64,000 bases of DNA from F23-B02 sp946405205 (GCA_946405205.1 CAMJGL010000002.1:69901-133900); one strand, 5' to 3'. Shown: positions 9,277 to 17,704, numbered from the stretch's first letter. Numbers and translations are program-made. The notes: generated from the letters alone by a model not told the origin.

Positions 9277-9800
9277 GTATCCCGACCTGTGAGATTTCAA
9301 TAATCTTTTTTGCGCTCGCGCTCTTTTTCCCATTCGTTGCTTCGTTTCAGATAGTCGTTATTGCTGTTGCCCGACCTGTGAGATTTCAAATTATCTCTTT
9401 TGCACTCGCGCTCTTAATAACATTGCGCACCCGTAGGGGCGGCCATTGGCCGTCCGTCCGCTGACAGGCGGGAAATAAAACGACAACTGCCGATGTTACC
9501 GGTCGGGATAGCGCAAAAAAGATAAATATCAATCACAATTCGAATTGCCCCTCCGGCGAGAAGCGGACGAGCAATGCTCGCCCCTACGGGTGGTGGGTAA
9601 ACAACCGCTCTGTCATTTAGACAATTGAAATATACCGACTACCTCCGCAGAAAATAATCGGGCTGACGCAAAAGCGATACGCTCCATTCTTAATCCGAAT
9701 TGCTTTCCGGCAGCCGCCGGCGGACGAGAGATGCTCGCCCCTACAATGCTATTCAGGACGCGAGTGCAAAAAGGATTACTTCCGTTATCACCGGTCGGGC
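9277..9800. repeat. Intergenic repeat island B (largely inverted relative to island A)
   Basis: The stretch between pyrG and asnB is made of the repeat family seen at 6.37-7.02 kb. Two direct copies of a segment of about 45 bp containing CCGACCTGTGAGATTTCAA and a GC(A/G)CTCGCGCTCTT end lie at about 9281-9326 and 9370-9416. CCCGTAGGGGCGGCCATTGG is at 9430-9449. The long unit appears in reverse complement at about 9560-9745 (GAGCAATGCTCGCCCCTACG, then CTGTCATTTAGACAATTG, then CAGCCGCCGGCGGACGAG). No coding evidence was found here. Confidence 0.85.
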
Positions 9801-9846
9801 TGCCGCAATATAGATACGCACGATCTCAATGCGGATCGACCGTATG

Positions 9847-11427
9847 TCAATACGCGCTGGCGCCGTAGTTTTTGAGCACGCGGGCGGAGGGGTCGTCGAC
9901 GTCGCAGCCGGGCCATGTCCTGTTGGGCATCCAGAAATCCTTCACCATGCGCGCCTGGCCGGGGTAGTACTTCTCGAAAATATCCCTGTAAAGCAGGCTC
10001 TCCTTCGTGAAGGGCACGGCGAAATCGTATTTCGCGCGGCCCGCGGCGAACTGCTCGTCGGTGTAAACGCTCTCGGCGTACTCCTTGAGGTCGTCGACCA
10101 TGGAGTGCCCCACCGCGTCGGAAAACGCGGCCTTCTGCCGCCAGAGTATCTCGTCGGGCAGTATGCCGTCCTTTGCAAACGCCCTGCGCAGCAGGTATTT
10201 GCCCATGTCGTAGGTGTTCATCTTCATTTTCGGGTCAATGCTCATGACGTAGCGCACGAAATCGAGGTCGCCGAAGGGCACGCGCGCTTCGAGGGAGTTG
10301 ACCGAAATGCAGCGGTCGGCGCGAAGCACGTCGTACATATGCAGCTCGTCCACGCGCTTTTTCGCCTCGGCCTGAAAAGCCTCGGGGCTTGGCGCAAAGT
10401 CGGTGTACTTGTAGCCGAAAAGCTCGTCGGATATCTCGCCTGTCAGCAGCACACGCACATCGGTGCGCTCGTGTATCGCCTTGCAGCACAGGTACATACC
10501 CATGCTTGCGCGTATGGTCGTTATATCGTAGGTGCCGAGCATGGCGATGACCTCCTCGAGCGAGGCGATGACCTCGTCCCTCGTCATGTGCACCTCCATG
10601 TGCTCGGAGCCGATGAATTCAGCCGCGGTGCGGGCGTATTTCAGGTCGATGGGGTCAAGATCCATGCCGATTGCAAAGGTGCGGATCTTTTTGCCGAGGA
10701 TCTTAGCCGATATCGCGCAGACAAGGCTCGAATCGAGGCCGCCCGAGAGCAGGAAGCCGAGAGGCGCGTCCGCGTCAAGGCGCTTTTCGACAGCCGCGAT
10801 AAGCTTCTCGCGGATCTTCGCGCACACGGTATCGAGATCGTCCTCCGTGTACTCGCTGACCGTCGTGAGGTCCGCGTAGCGCACGAATTTCCCGTCGGCG
10901 TAGTAGTGTCCGGGAGGGAAGGGCATGATCTCATCGCACAGGCCGACGAGATTTTTCGCCTCGCTTGCGAAAACCGGCTCGCCGTCGGCAAGATAGCCGT
11001 AGTACAGCGGGCGGATGCCGATGGGGTCGCGGGCGGCGATGAGCTTACCGGCTGCGCTGTCATAGATTATCATTGCAAACTCCGCGTCGAGCTTCTCAAA
11101 CATACCGAGGCCGTACTCGCGGTACATGGGCAGTATCAGCTCGCAGTCGGAGTCGCTTTTAAACTCGTATTTCCCCTGAAGCTCTGCCTTGAGCTTCCTG
11201 AAGCCGTACAGCTCGCCGTTGCACACGGCGGCGTCGCCCCGCAGGAAAAACGGCTGCATGCCGCTTTCGTCAAGACCCATGATCGACAGCCTGTGGAAGC
11301 ACAGGCAGGTATCGCCCATGACCTCTATCCTCGACATATCGGGGCCTCTGGACACGGTACGGTCGAAATACTCTTTTACCGACTCCGCGGTAAGACTTTT
11401 GGATGTGAAACCCATGATTGAACACAT
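9847..11427 (-). CDS. asnB: Asparagine synthetase B (glutamine-hydrolysing)
   Basis: AsnB makes asparagine from aspartate, ATP and glutamine. The 526-residue product starts MCSIMGF, so processing would leave Cys2 as the class II amidotransferase nucleophile. The GATase domain has AVCNGELYGF and the synthetase domain has the PPi loop LLSGGLDSSLV. The C-terminal SRGPDMS and EARVPFGDLDF segments fit the family. It is preceded by a T-box leader whose specifier appears to be an Asn codon, so transcription is expected to rise when tRNA-Asn is uncharged. Confidence 0.96.
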   Translation of the reverse strand: MCSIMGFTSKSLTAESVKEYFDRTVSRGPDMSRIEVMGDTCLCFHRLSIMGLDESGMQPFFLRGDAAVCNGELYGFRKLKAELQGKYEFKSDSDCELILPMYREYGLGMFEKLDAEFAMIIYDSAAGKLIAARDPIGIRPLYYGYLADGEPVFASEAKNLVGLCDEIMPFPPGHYYADGKFVRYADLTTVSEYTEDDLDTVCAKIREKLIAAVEKRLDADAPLGFLLSGGLDSSLVCAISAKILGKKIRTFAIGMDLDPIDLKYARTAAEFIGSEHMEVHMTRDEVIASLEEVIAMLGTYDITTIRASMGMYLCCKAIHERTDVRVLLTGEISDELFGYKYTDFAPSPEAFQAEAKKRVDELHMYDVLRADRCISVNSLEARVPFGDLDFVRYVMSIDPKMKMNTYDMGKYLLRRAFAKDGILPDEILWRQKAAFSDAVGHSMVDDLKEYAESVYTDEQFAAGRAKYDFAVPFTKESLLYRDIFEKYYPGQARMVKDFWMPNRTWPGCDVDDPSARVLKNYGASAY

Positions 11428-11439
11428 AAAAAATGCACC

Positions 11440-11735
11440 TCCGAATTTTTTGGGCAGCTATCCCTAAACTTTAGGACGAATAGCTGCAAATCCGCGGTGC
11501 CACCTAATTTATTGCCAGAAGCAATCACTTTTTACGGGCTCAGACAAGCCCTCGTGCATTAACGCCGCACTCCGCGTCTTTCCTACTGGGCATTGCCGTT
11601 CAGATCGCTGCTCGGAAGTGTTATTCCCATAGCCTCACGTGTCGGGCTCACACCGTCCCCGACTCGCTGTGACAGTCTGGATATGGTACTTGTCTCCGTC
11701 ATAGCATTTGCGATGTTCAGTTTTTCCCGAAAAAC
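11440..11735 (-). promoter_or_regulatory. T-box leader of asnB (tRNA-Asn type)
   Basis: On the minus strand the T-box core AGGTGGCACCGCGG is at 11505-11492. Its UGGC would pair with a GCCA acceptor end, and G is the usual discriminator of tRNA-Asn. A candidate specifier AAC (Asn) is at 11622-11620 in the context AATAACACTTCCGAGC, the normal position in Stem I. A hairpin of GCAGCTATTC with its partner at about 11453-11485 follows the antiterminator. It is not followed by a T run, so control could be partly translational; the ribosome-binding site CGGAGGTG comes shortly after. Confidence 0.88.
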
Positions 11736-11850
11736 CGAAAGCCGCTGGCAGATAGCGGCTCTTGGTTCAACAGGTTAGGAGAGTAAATGATCACAACAAA
11801 TATGAACGTATAGTAGCACAGAAAACTCATTAAATAAAATACATATACCA

Positions 11851-11879
11851 TTGCAGTTACCATACTTTTTTGATATAAT
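11851..11879 (+). promoter_or_regulatory. Sigma-A promoter of the LysR-type gene
   Basis: TTGCAG (11851-11856), 17-bp spacer, TATAAT (11874-11879). The leader before the ATG at 11898 is only about 12 nt and contains GAGGTG. Confidence 0.8.
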
Positions 11880-11897
11880 AACGGCGAGGTGAAAACC

Positions 11898-12857
11898 ATG
11901 GAACTGAGAACGCTGAAATACTTCACGGTGGTGGCCGAGGAGCTGAACATAACGCACGCGGCCGAAAGGCTGAGCATGAGCCAGCCGCCGCTGAGCAATC
12001 AGATAAAGGCGCTGGAGGATGAGCTCGGCACGAAGCTGTTCGTGCGCGGCAAGCGCCGCTTACAGCTCACCGAGGCCGGACGCCTGCTTTACCGCAGCGC
12101 CCAGCGCATACTCGACCTTGCGGAAAAAACGCGGCACGACGTCATGAGCCTTGAAAACGGAGTGTCCGGCACGATAAACATCGCCATAGTCGAGGGCCGC
12201 GCCCCCTTCTTTACCGCCCGCTGGATTTCCGGCTTCAAGGAGGAGTACCCCAACGTGCATTACAGCCTGTGGAACGGCAGCAGCGACGATGCGCTCGAGC
12301 GGCTGCGGCAGGGTCTCGCGGATATCGCGGTCATCGCCGCGCCGTACGACACCGAGCATCTTGAGGGCTTCGCCGTAGGCAGAGGACCCTGGGTCGCGGT
12401 CATGTCGAAGGATAATCCGCTCGCCAAAGGCGCAGGGAACGAGCTGCCGCTCAGCAGCCTTGCCGGACAGCCGCTTATCGTGCCAAGCCGCGCTTCCCGC
12501 GTCGAGGCCATAAGAAAATGGTTCCGCGAGATCGGCTCCGAGCCGAACATCATATGCACCATGTCAAGCTACGTCGACGCTGTCGCGCTCACAGAGCGCG
12601 ACGTCGGCATAAGCATCTTCCCGCAGACGACCTACACGCCGAATGACCTGCTCGTGACGAAGGTAATAACCGAGCCTGCGCGACAGGTCGAATACGTCCT
12701 CGTGTGGATAAAGGAGAGGGAGTGTCCGGAGCTTGTCGGGGAGTTTATAAACTTCGTGCGCGACACGATGGAGACCGAGGCCGCCGGAGCAAACCCCGAC
12801 TTTCAGGCGATTCTCAAAAACGAATACCTCCCCCCGGAGGATACGCCCTATCTGTGA
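11898..12857 (+). CDS. LysR-family transcriptional regulator
   Basis: This 319-residue regulator has an N-terminal winged HTH (ITHAAERLSMSQPPLSNQIKALE, about residues 18-40) followed by a substrate-binding domain (GTINIAIVEG, VDAVALTERDVGISIFP). The ATG at 11898 is preferred because GAGGTG sits 6 bp upstream; a GTG nine bases earlier overlaps that site. It is divergent from asnB and followed by a small membrane protein gene. Its effector and targets are unknown. LysR proteins usually control a neighbouring gene, and the membrane protein downstream is the nearest candidate. Confidence 0.88.
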   Translation: MELRTLKYFTVVAEELNITHAAERLSMSQPPLSNQIKALEDELGTKLFVRGKRRLQLTEAGRLLYRSAQRILDLAEKTRHDVMSLENGVSGTINIAIVEGRAPFFTARWISGFKEEYPNVHYSLWNGSSDDALERLRQGLADIAVIAAPYDTEHLEGFAVGRGPWVAVMSKDNPLAKGAGNELPLSSLAGQPLIVPSRASRVEAIRKWFREIGSEPNIICTMSSYVDAVALTERDVGISIFPQTTYTPNDLLVTKVITEPARQVEYVLVWIKERECPELVGEFINFVRDTMETEAAGANPDFQAILKNEYLPPEDTPYL

Positions 12858-12979
12858 CAAAAGCCCGCGCCTGCGGGAAAAACTTTTTCTTGTGGGAATA
12901 TCTGCCGTATGTTATGCTTGAATCAGCAGAGCAAGCAAAATAACCGTTGTGATGCATATACGAAAAGGAGGTTTTGCAC

Positions 12980-13366
12980 ATGAAAGATTATCTCAGGCGC
13001 AACTGGTGGCTGTACCTTATCCTGATCCTCGCGTGCGCAGCGCTCCCCCTTATTCAGCGGTGGGAAGCTGTGCCCGTGCTCAGTCCGCCGTCGTTTGTTT
13101 TCACATGGTATGCGGCGGTCATCCCCATCGCTGCCGCCGCTGCCGCAGCAGTGACAAGCGCGGGACGGGGACGCTTTGACTTCGCGCCGCTCATCGCGGT
13201 CGCGGTGCTGGTTTTCCTGAGTATGGTTATACCGGTACTGATAAGCGGCGGTGTATTCGACAAACCGCTGTATGTACCGCTTATCTTCTCGGTCATACCG
13301 GCGATAGAAGCCCTCATCCTCAGCGGCATCGCATACGCGATATTCGGAAGAAGAAAAACTGCGTGA
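12980..13366 (+). CDS. Small four-helix membrane protein, unknown
   Basis: This protein of 128 residues has four predicted membrane segments (roughly residues 9-27, 40-62, 68-88 and 98-118) and a short basic tail (FGRRKTA). I do not recognise the family. The ATG at 12980 follows AAGGAGG with good spacing. It lies about 120 bp after the LysR gene on the same strand and ends in a strong terminator, so it may be cotranscribed with or controlled by that regulator (inference). Confidence 0.7.
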   Translation: MKDYLRRNWWLYLILILACAALPLIQRWEAVPVLSPPSFVFTWYAAVIPIAAAAAAAVTSAGRGRFDFAPLIAVAVLVFLSMVIPVLISGGVFDKPLYVPLIFSVIPAIEALILSGIAYAIFGRRKTA

Positions 13367-13377
13367 TAATACTTATA

Positions 13378-13414
13378 CCGCCCGTTGACCATGCCGGTCA
13401 ACGGGCGGTTTTTT
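13378..13414 (+). terminator. Strong terminator after the small membrane protein
   Basis: The stem CCGCCCGTTGACC / GGTCAACGGGCGG (13 bp, short ATGCC loop) is followed by TTTTTT. Confidence 0.93.
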
Positions 13415-13512
13415 CATTCGTCTCTAACCTCGAGGCGCAGGACGTCGGGTCTTGCGTAGTGTCCGCAGACGTCGAGCTCCATCCTGGACGCCGCCGTTTT
13501 CTGCGCGGCTTA
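13414..13512 (-). pseudogene. Remnant of a nitrilase/C-N hydrolase C-terminus (tentative)
   Basis: On the minus strand, about 31 codons upstream of a TGA at 13414 read AASRMELDVCGHYARPDVLR and on. The GHYARPDV segment resembles the extreme C-terminus of nitrilase-family enzymes. An in-frame stop lies just upstream and there is no start, so if real this is the decayed tail of a lost gene. The match rests on a short motif only. Confidence 0.35.
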
Positions 13513-13552
13513 CGGAATGAGCGGGATCTTCAGGCGCTTTGAAAAATAATGC

Positions 13553-13613
13553 TTGATTTTTAACAGACGGCGGTGTATATTGGATATATCATATGTCAGT
13601 CAGACTGACATAT
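13553..13613 (+). promoter_or_regulatory. tetR-type promoter with perfect palindromic operator
   Basis: TTGATT (13553-13558), 17-bp spacer, TATATT (13576-13581). A perfect palindrome with 11-bp arms and a single central base lies at 13591-13613; its core is ATGTCAGTCAGACTGACAT. It sits at the expected transcription start, so regulator binding there would repress its own gene. A related, longer palindrome occurs at 14313-14343. Confidence 0.82.
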
Positions 13614-13631
13614 ATTCTGGAGGGAAAACAC

Positions 13632-14267
13632 TTGCCGCACGAGGAGCAGAGAGAGAAGAATATCCGGCTGGTCACGGAGATGGCCCTGGATTGCTTTCTT
13701 GAAAACGGGATAGAAAAAACGAAGGTCTGCGATATTGCGCGCAGAGCCGGACTTACCGAGCGGTCTGTGTTCAGGTATTTTGACACCAAGGCAGACCTTG
13801 TTTTGGCGGCGTCGCTGCTTTACTGGAACAGGGTGCTAGAACGCATTGAGCGCATGCTTCACGAGGACAGCGCCGGAGACAGCACGACCGGTCTGGAAGA
13901 TGCCGCAAAGCTCTTCCTCTGCTATTCAAGGCTTTATCAGCTCGACCCCAAGGGCATGCGCTTCACTCTTGACGCGGAGCTGACCCTGCACAGCGCGGGA
14001 AAGCTCCACGAGATAAAGAACCAGCCTCCCGAACCGTATGAGACCTCCGGCGGCCCGATGGCCAAGGCCATCCGCAAGGGCCTGGCTGACGGCTCCATCA
14101 GTCCCGACGTCGATGTCAGGGAGATCTACTACAATTCGTACGACGCCATTTTGGGCATCATGCAGCGCCTCTCCATAGGCGGCACGCCCAGCGCCAGGGA
14201 ATTGGACTATAACAGCCGAATGCTCCATCTAAGCCAAATGTTTGTAAGGGCGTTAAGCGGCAAATAA
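13632..14267 (+). CDS. TetR/AcrR-family regulator of the dehydratase operon
   Basis: This 211-residue TetR-type repressor has an N-terminal HTH, VCDIARRAGLTERSVFRYFDTKADL (about residues 28-52). The C-terminal ligand domain shows no recognisable subfamily. I prefer the TTG at 13632, which follows GGAGGG. The in-frame ATG at 13593 lies inside the operator palindrome, has no ribosome-binding site and would add residues before the normal TetR opening. Matching palindromes before this gene and before the dehydratase genes indicate that it controls both (inference). A ligand such as the dehydratase substrate or its CoA ester is plausible. Confidence 0.87.
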   Translation: MPHEEQREKNIRLVTEMALDCFLENGIEKTKVCDIARRAGLTERSVFRYFDTKADLVLAASLLYWNRVLERIERMLHEDSAGDSTTGLEDAAKLFLCYSRLYQLDPKGMRFTLDAELTLHSAGKLHEIKNQPPEPYETSGGPMAKAIRKGLADGSISPDVDVREIYYNSYDAILGIMQRLSIGGTPSARELDYNSRMLHLSQMFVRALSGK

Positions 14268-14312
14268 TTAAGTGCATTTTTAAATCCTGATTTTTTCAGG
14301 ATTTATGCATAC

Positions 14313-14343
14313 CCATTTATGTCAGTCTCACTGACATAAATGG
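14313..14343 (+). promoter_or_regulatory. Second TetR operator, upstream of the dehydratase operon
   Basis: A perfect palindrome with 14-bp arms and a 3-nt centre (CCATTTATGTCAGT, CTC, then its complement). It shares ATGTCAGT-N3-ACTGACAT with the operator at 13591-13613. A stem of AAATCCTGA / TCAGGATTT at 14282-14304 just before it may end tetR transcription. Confidence 0.82.
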
Positions 14344-14380
14344 CGCGCAATAAATAAATAAATAAGAAGGAAGGGCGAAA

Positions 14381-15586
14381 ATGAAAGAGCTTGAGCATTT
14401 GATCTATTTTGAGAGCTTGCTTGAAGACACAAACAACGAGCTTGTTCGTAAGGCACAGGCGGAGGGAGACCTGGCCATCGGTTACACCTGTTTCCATGCG
14501 CCGGAGGTCCTACTGAATCTGGGGAACTGTTTTTCGGTCCGGCTCCGTGCCCCGCACACCAACTCCATGGAGCTGGCCACCTATTACATGGCCAACAACA
14601 GCTGTGAGTTCTCCCGGGCGCTGCTGGAGCGGGCGCTGGAGGGCAACTACAGCTTTCTCCATGCCATGGCCGGCGTTGACGTCTGCGAAGCCAACAACCG
14701 GGCCATTGAGAACATGGAGATCATGCACATGCAGGGAGAGGACAAGGAGAAGTTCTTCTACTGCAATCTGGACATCCCCTACTCCGACGACGAGGACTGC
14801 GTTGAGCACATCCGCGAGCAGGTCTCCCGAAAGATACTCAAGCCGGTGCACGAAAACTACGGAGTGGACATTTCAGACGCGGCCATTCGCGCCGCGGTCA
14901 GCGAGCACAATGAGGTCAGCAGGATCATCACGGAGATCGGGGAGCTGCGCAAGCTGGACGATCCTCCCATCACCGGCTATGAATTTGCCGTCATCGTTCT
15001 GGCGAGCTACACCTGCCCCAAGAGGCTCATCCTGCCGCTGCTGCGGGAGACTCTGGAGGAGATAAAAACGCGCCGCCCCGACGCGGAGAGGAGCTACCGC
15101 GTCCGCGTTGCCGTGGTCGGCTCCGAAATTGACGACCCCAACCTTATAAAGCTCATAGAGAGCTGCGGGGCGCTCGTTGTCGCAGACCGCTTCTGCTACG
15201 GCAGCTTCCCCGGCCGGCAGGTGATCGAGCTCACCGACGACGAGGACGCGCTGACCCAGGTCTGCCGCTGGTATCTGCAGAATACTGAGTGCCCCCGCCA
15301 GAGCGCCCTGCACAGGGTCAAATACCGCAATGACCATGTGGCCCAGCTGGTCAGGGAGTTCAAGGCGGACGGCGCCATTTATGAGCAGATGAAGTTCTGC
15401 ACCTACTGGTCATACGAGCGCGTCATCGCAAACCAGATAATGCCCAGAGACTACGGTATCAGCATCCTCTCTGTCGACAGGCCCTATATCGTCGGCCAGA
15501 GCGGGCAGCTGCGCACCAGAGTCCAGGCCTTCGTTGAGAGCCTTGAGATGAAGAAGCTTCGCGCTTTGCAGAAGGAGGAAAAATAA
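14381..15586 (+). CDS. 2-hydroxyacyl-CoA dehydratase family subunit (HgdB/BcrB-like)
   Basis: This 401-residue protein belongs to the 2-hydroxyglutaryl-CoA dehydratase D-component superfamily, which includes 2-hydroxyacyl-CoA dehydratases and benzoyl-CoA reductase subunits, oxygen-sensitive enzymes with 4Fe-4S clusters. Seen: the N-terminal cluster-ligand block GYTCFHAPEVLLNLG, a second Cys in VDVCEANNRA, and CPKRL near residue 214. The Cys placement fits the family. It is followed after 1 bp by a second subunit gene, as in heterodimeric enzymes. The ATP-dependent activator (HgdC type) is absent from this operon and must be supplied elsewhere. The substrate cannot be read from the sequence. 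Confidence 0.82.
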   Translation: MKELEHLIYFESLLEDTNNELVRKAQAEGDLAIGYTCFHAPEVLLNLGNCFSVRLRAPHTNSMELATYYMANNSCEFSRALLERALEGNYSFLHAMAGVDVCEANNRAIENMEIMHMQGEDKEKFFYCNLDIPYSDDEDCVEHIREQVSRKILKPVHENYGVDISDAAIRAAVSEHNEVSRIITEIGELRKLDDPPITGYEFAVIVLASYTCPKRLILPLLRETLEEIKTRRPDAERSYRVRVAVVGSEIDDPNLIKLIESCGALVVADRFCYGSFPGRQVIELTDDEDALTQVCRWYLQNTECPRQSALHRVKYRNDHVAQLVREFKADGAIYEQMKFCTYWSYERVIANQIMPRDYGISILSVDRPYIVGQSGQLRTRVQAFVESLEMKKLRALQKEEK

Positions 15587-15587
15587 C

Positions 15588-17156
15588 ATGGCATATGACC
15601 CCAAAACCGGCAAGGGCTTAGGCAGATTCTATGACGCCCGCCACCGCGCCTTCCGAGGCCGTGAATGGAAAGGCTTCAAGGACACCTTTTACGATTTCTT
15701 CCGCTGGCTGTACCTTTACGGCTACATGGCCGTAAAGCTTGGCTGCCACCCGATCCTCATGGTAAAAGCCATGCTGCGCTACCGCTGGATGGTATCCTAT
15801 CTTACCGCTGCCCATATGGTGGACAGGCACACCATGGGCCTTCGCGGCAAGGAGCTGCGCTACGCCCATAACCAGTTCTTCTCCGTTCTGCACAACTCTG
15901 TTATCGGCGTCCGCGACATCATCGTCCGCGACGAGAATCTGCGCCCCAACAGCAGGCGCGCCGCAAAGCTGAGAGAGAACACCGTCATGTTCGACGAAAT
16001 GACCCCCCACCTTATCATGATGGGCTTCCCGACCGTCAAATGGATAGATATAGCCATGTTTGCGATCGGTCTCCCCTCAGAAGTCGACCAGAACGCAAGT
16101 ATGTACTACATAGACGCCATGGAGCATCTGGGGCTGCCTGCGGACGTCTGTCCCGAACCCGCCGCAGAAAGCGGATGCGCGGTCGTCGATGACTATCCCC
16201 GTGTCGGCAAGTGCTACTTTACCAGCTCCATGCCCTGCGACGGCGCGATCTCGCAGACAAATATCATGACCCGCCACTTCAAAGACCTCCCCTCCTTCCA
16301 GATCACTCCTCCGCAGAGAGTCAACGAGCCGGAAGTGCAGACCTTTGCCGTAAAGAACCTGAAAAAGGGCATTGAGTTTCTGGAGCAGCAGTTCAACGTC
16401 AAGTGGGACTGGGAGGCATTCTGGGAAAACGCGGAAATGTATAACGAGAGCTCACGGTACATGGTTGAAAAGTGGGATGTCAACAGCACCGATTATCCTC
16501 AGGTGTGCGGAGCCGCCCTGGCTCTTCAGCGTGAATATGAGTTTATGGCCGCGGCCTGCATGGACAAGTTCATGCTCAAGACCGACCGCAAAGTCACAAA
16601 GATGATGCTGAAGGGCTATGAGCAGGATAAAGCCGCGGACGCGAACAAGCCCAAGTACCGCTGCATTGTATGGGCATGCCCCGCGCACTACTACACCAAC
16701 TTCACCTATTGGACGCAGCACTGCTGGGGCGTCACCTGCGTAAACGATATGGAGGCGATGCTCAGCTACCTGCCCATAACCATCGGCGACAAGGACCGGT
16801 CGCTCATGGATCTGGTTCGCTGCTACGAAAAGATGATGATGCGCTCGCACACCAACGGCGGCTATGTGAATCTGCTTGATGAGTGCTGGAAGATGTGCGA
16901 GAAATTCAACGTGAACATTGTCATTATGTACGACCATGTTTCCTGCAAAAATGTGGGCGGACTCCACGGCCTTTTCGAGGATCAGGCCCGCGAGCGCGGC
17001 ATCCACCTCATCTGGATCCCGCACGATGTTATGGACCCGCGCACCGTTTCCCGCCGCGAGATGAGGGAAGCTTTCAACCAATACATGATAACGGTTTTGC
17101 GCGAAGAACCTTTGGATCCCACACTGCTGGATTACGAAGACGCGCTCAGTTGGTAA
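15588..17156 (+). CDS. 2-hydroxyacyl-CoA dehydratase family subunit (partner subunit)
   Basis: This 522-residue protein is the probable partner subunit of the preceding dehydratase. It carries Cys residues in family-like positions (FTSSMPCDGAISQ, VWACPAHYYTN, DHVSCKNVGG) and ends with the REMREAFNQY segment typical of these subunits. It is longer than most HgdA/HgdB proteins (about 380-480), with an N-terminal extension of about 120 residues rich in aromatic residues that I do not recognise. The ATG follows AGGAGG in the 3' end of the upstream gene. Partnership is inferred from adjacency. Confidence 0.75.
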   Translation: MAYDPKTGKGLGRFYDARHRAFRGREWKGFKDTFYDFFRWLYLYGYMAVKLGCHPILMVKAMLRYRWMVSYLTAAHMVDRHTMGLRGKELRYAHNQFFSVLHNSVIGVRDIIVRDENLRPNSRRAAKLRENTVMFDEMTPHLIMMGFPTVKWIDIAMFAIGLPSEVDQNASMYYIDAMEHLGLPADVCPEPAAESGCAVVDDYPRVGKCYFTSSMPCDGAISQTNIMTRHFKDLPSFQITPPQRVNEPEVQTFAVKNLKKGIEFLEQQFNVKWDWEAFWENAEMYNESSRYMVEKWDVNSTDYPQVCGAALALQREYEFMAAACMDKFMLKTDRKVTKMMLKGYEQDKAADANKPKYRCIVWACPAHYYTNFTYWTQHCWGVTCVNDMEAMLSYLPITIGDKDRSLMDLVRCYEKMMMRSHTNGGYVNLLDECWKMCEKFNVNIVIMYDHVSCKNVGGLHGLFEDQARERGIHLIWIPHDVMDPRTVSRREMREAFNQYMITVLREEPLDPTLLDYEDALSW

Positions 17157-17170
17157 GGAGGTAAAAATAA

Positions 17171-17326
17171 ATGGCCTGGTACTGGATCGTTTTAATTGCA
17201 GCTTCGGTGCTGTTTTTGCTGCTGTTTCTTGTTTACATCACAAACGCAGATATGAAGCTCATAGAGAAGCTGTATGATTGGCTCATCAAATACCACGACA
17301 GCAAAACATCCGAGGAGAAGATCTGA
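17171..17326 (+). CDS. 51-residue single-span membrane protein ending the dehydratase operon
   Basis: A short gene beginning MAWYWIVLIAASVLFLL, with one membrane helix (about residues 3-23) and then a charged, amphipathic cytosolic tail (NADMKLIEKLYDWLIKYHD). It follows the second subunit by 14 bp with a strong AAGGAGG ribosome-binding site and precedes terminator hairpins, so it is the third gene of the operon. I recognise no family. It might anchor the dehydratase to the membrane or assist a transporter, but nothing in the sequence proves that. Confidence 0.68.
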   Translation: MAWYWIVLIAASVLFLLLFLVYITNADMKLIEKLYDWLIKYHDSKTSEEKI

Positions 17327-17359
17327 CCGATCCTTTTTCGGAATAAGCCGAACAGAAAA

Positions 17360-17437
17360 GGGAGGGCTGCCAAAAACGGCAGCCCTCCCGCGCTGTTTAC
17401 CGAATAAAAAACCTGCAGCTCAGATGAACTGCAGGTT
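17360..17437 (+). terminator. Tandem terminator hairpins after the dehydratase operon
   Basis: The first is GGGAGGGCTGCC / GGCAGCCCTCCC (12 bp, 17360-17389). The second is AACCTGCAG / CTGCAGGTT (about 17410-17437). Neither has a long T run, so the strength is uncertain. Confidence 0.6.
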
Positions 17438-17462
17438 CGTGGCAAAGGCTGATATTATTGAT

Positions 17463-17514
17463 ACAATGCACCAAGTATTTTTCCTTGGTGCATTATATAT
17501 TTCTTTGGTGCAAA
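17463..17514. repeat. Inverted repeat AATGCACCAAG with a third half-copy
   Basis: AATGCACCAAG (17465-17475) and its complement CTTGGTGCATT (17484-17494) form an 11-bp stem around an 8-nt loop. A further CTTTGGTGCAAAT follows about 10 bp on. It could be a terminator without a T run or a regulator site. No gene starts close downstream. Confidence 0.45.
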
Positions 17515-17704
17515 TGTCATATGGTCGGTGTCATGGGCTTGAATAGCAACAAGGAGGATCAGCAGACATCAAACCCCACCGAAGAGCGGACTGTGAAATC
17601 CCATCGAGCCTGAACTTGTTGCCGTGCATATTGCATCTCCTCAGAAGATTCCTGTTAAAGAGCGTTGATTATGGCAGGACAAAAAGTCGTGACACTGTCA
17701 GATT

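Noticed and set aside
7687..9303. A 538-residue open frame antisense to pyrG
   Set aside because: CTP synthase is unmistakable on the other strand; the antisense product is low in complexity and has no ribosome-binding context.
6365..9800. Possible CRISPR arrays in the repeat islands
   Set aside because: Units are long, few, in both orientations and not separated by regular spacers; no cas genes nearby.
9829..11421. A 530-residue open frame antisense to asnB
   Set aside because: The opposite strand encodes a full AsnB with all motifs. The antisense frame is long because of the GC-rich codon pattern and has no recognisable domain.
13054..13401. A 115-residue minus-strand frame opposite the small membrane protein
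   Set aside because: The plus-strand gene has a strong ribosome-binding site, membrane segments and a terminator.
13593..13631. ATG at 13593 as the TetR start
   Set aside because: It sits inside the operator palindrome at the transcription start and has no ribosome-binding site; TTG at 13632 follows GGAGGG.
14282..14304. A terminator just after tetR
   Set aside because: The stem AAATCCTGA / TCAGGATTT has its T run in the loop rather than after the stem, so it was only noted with the operator entry.
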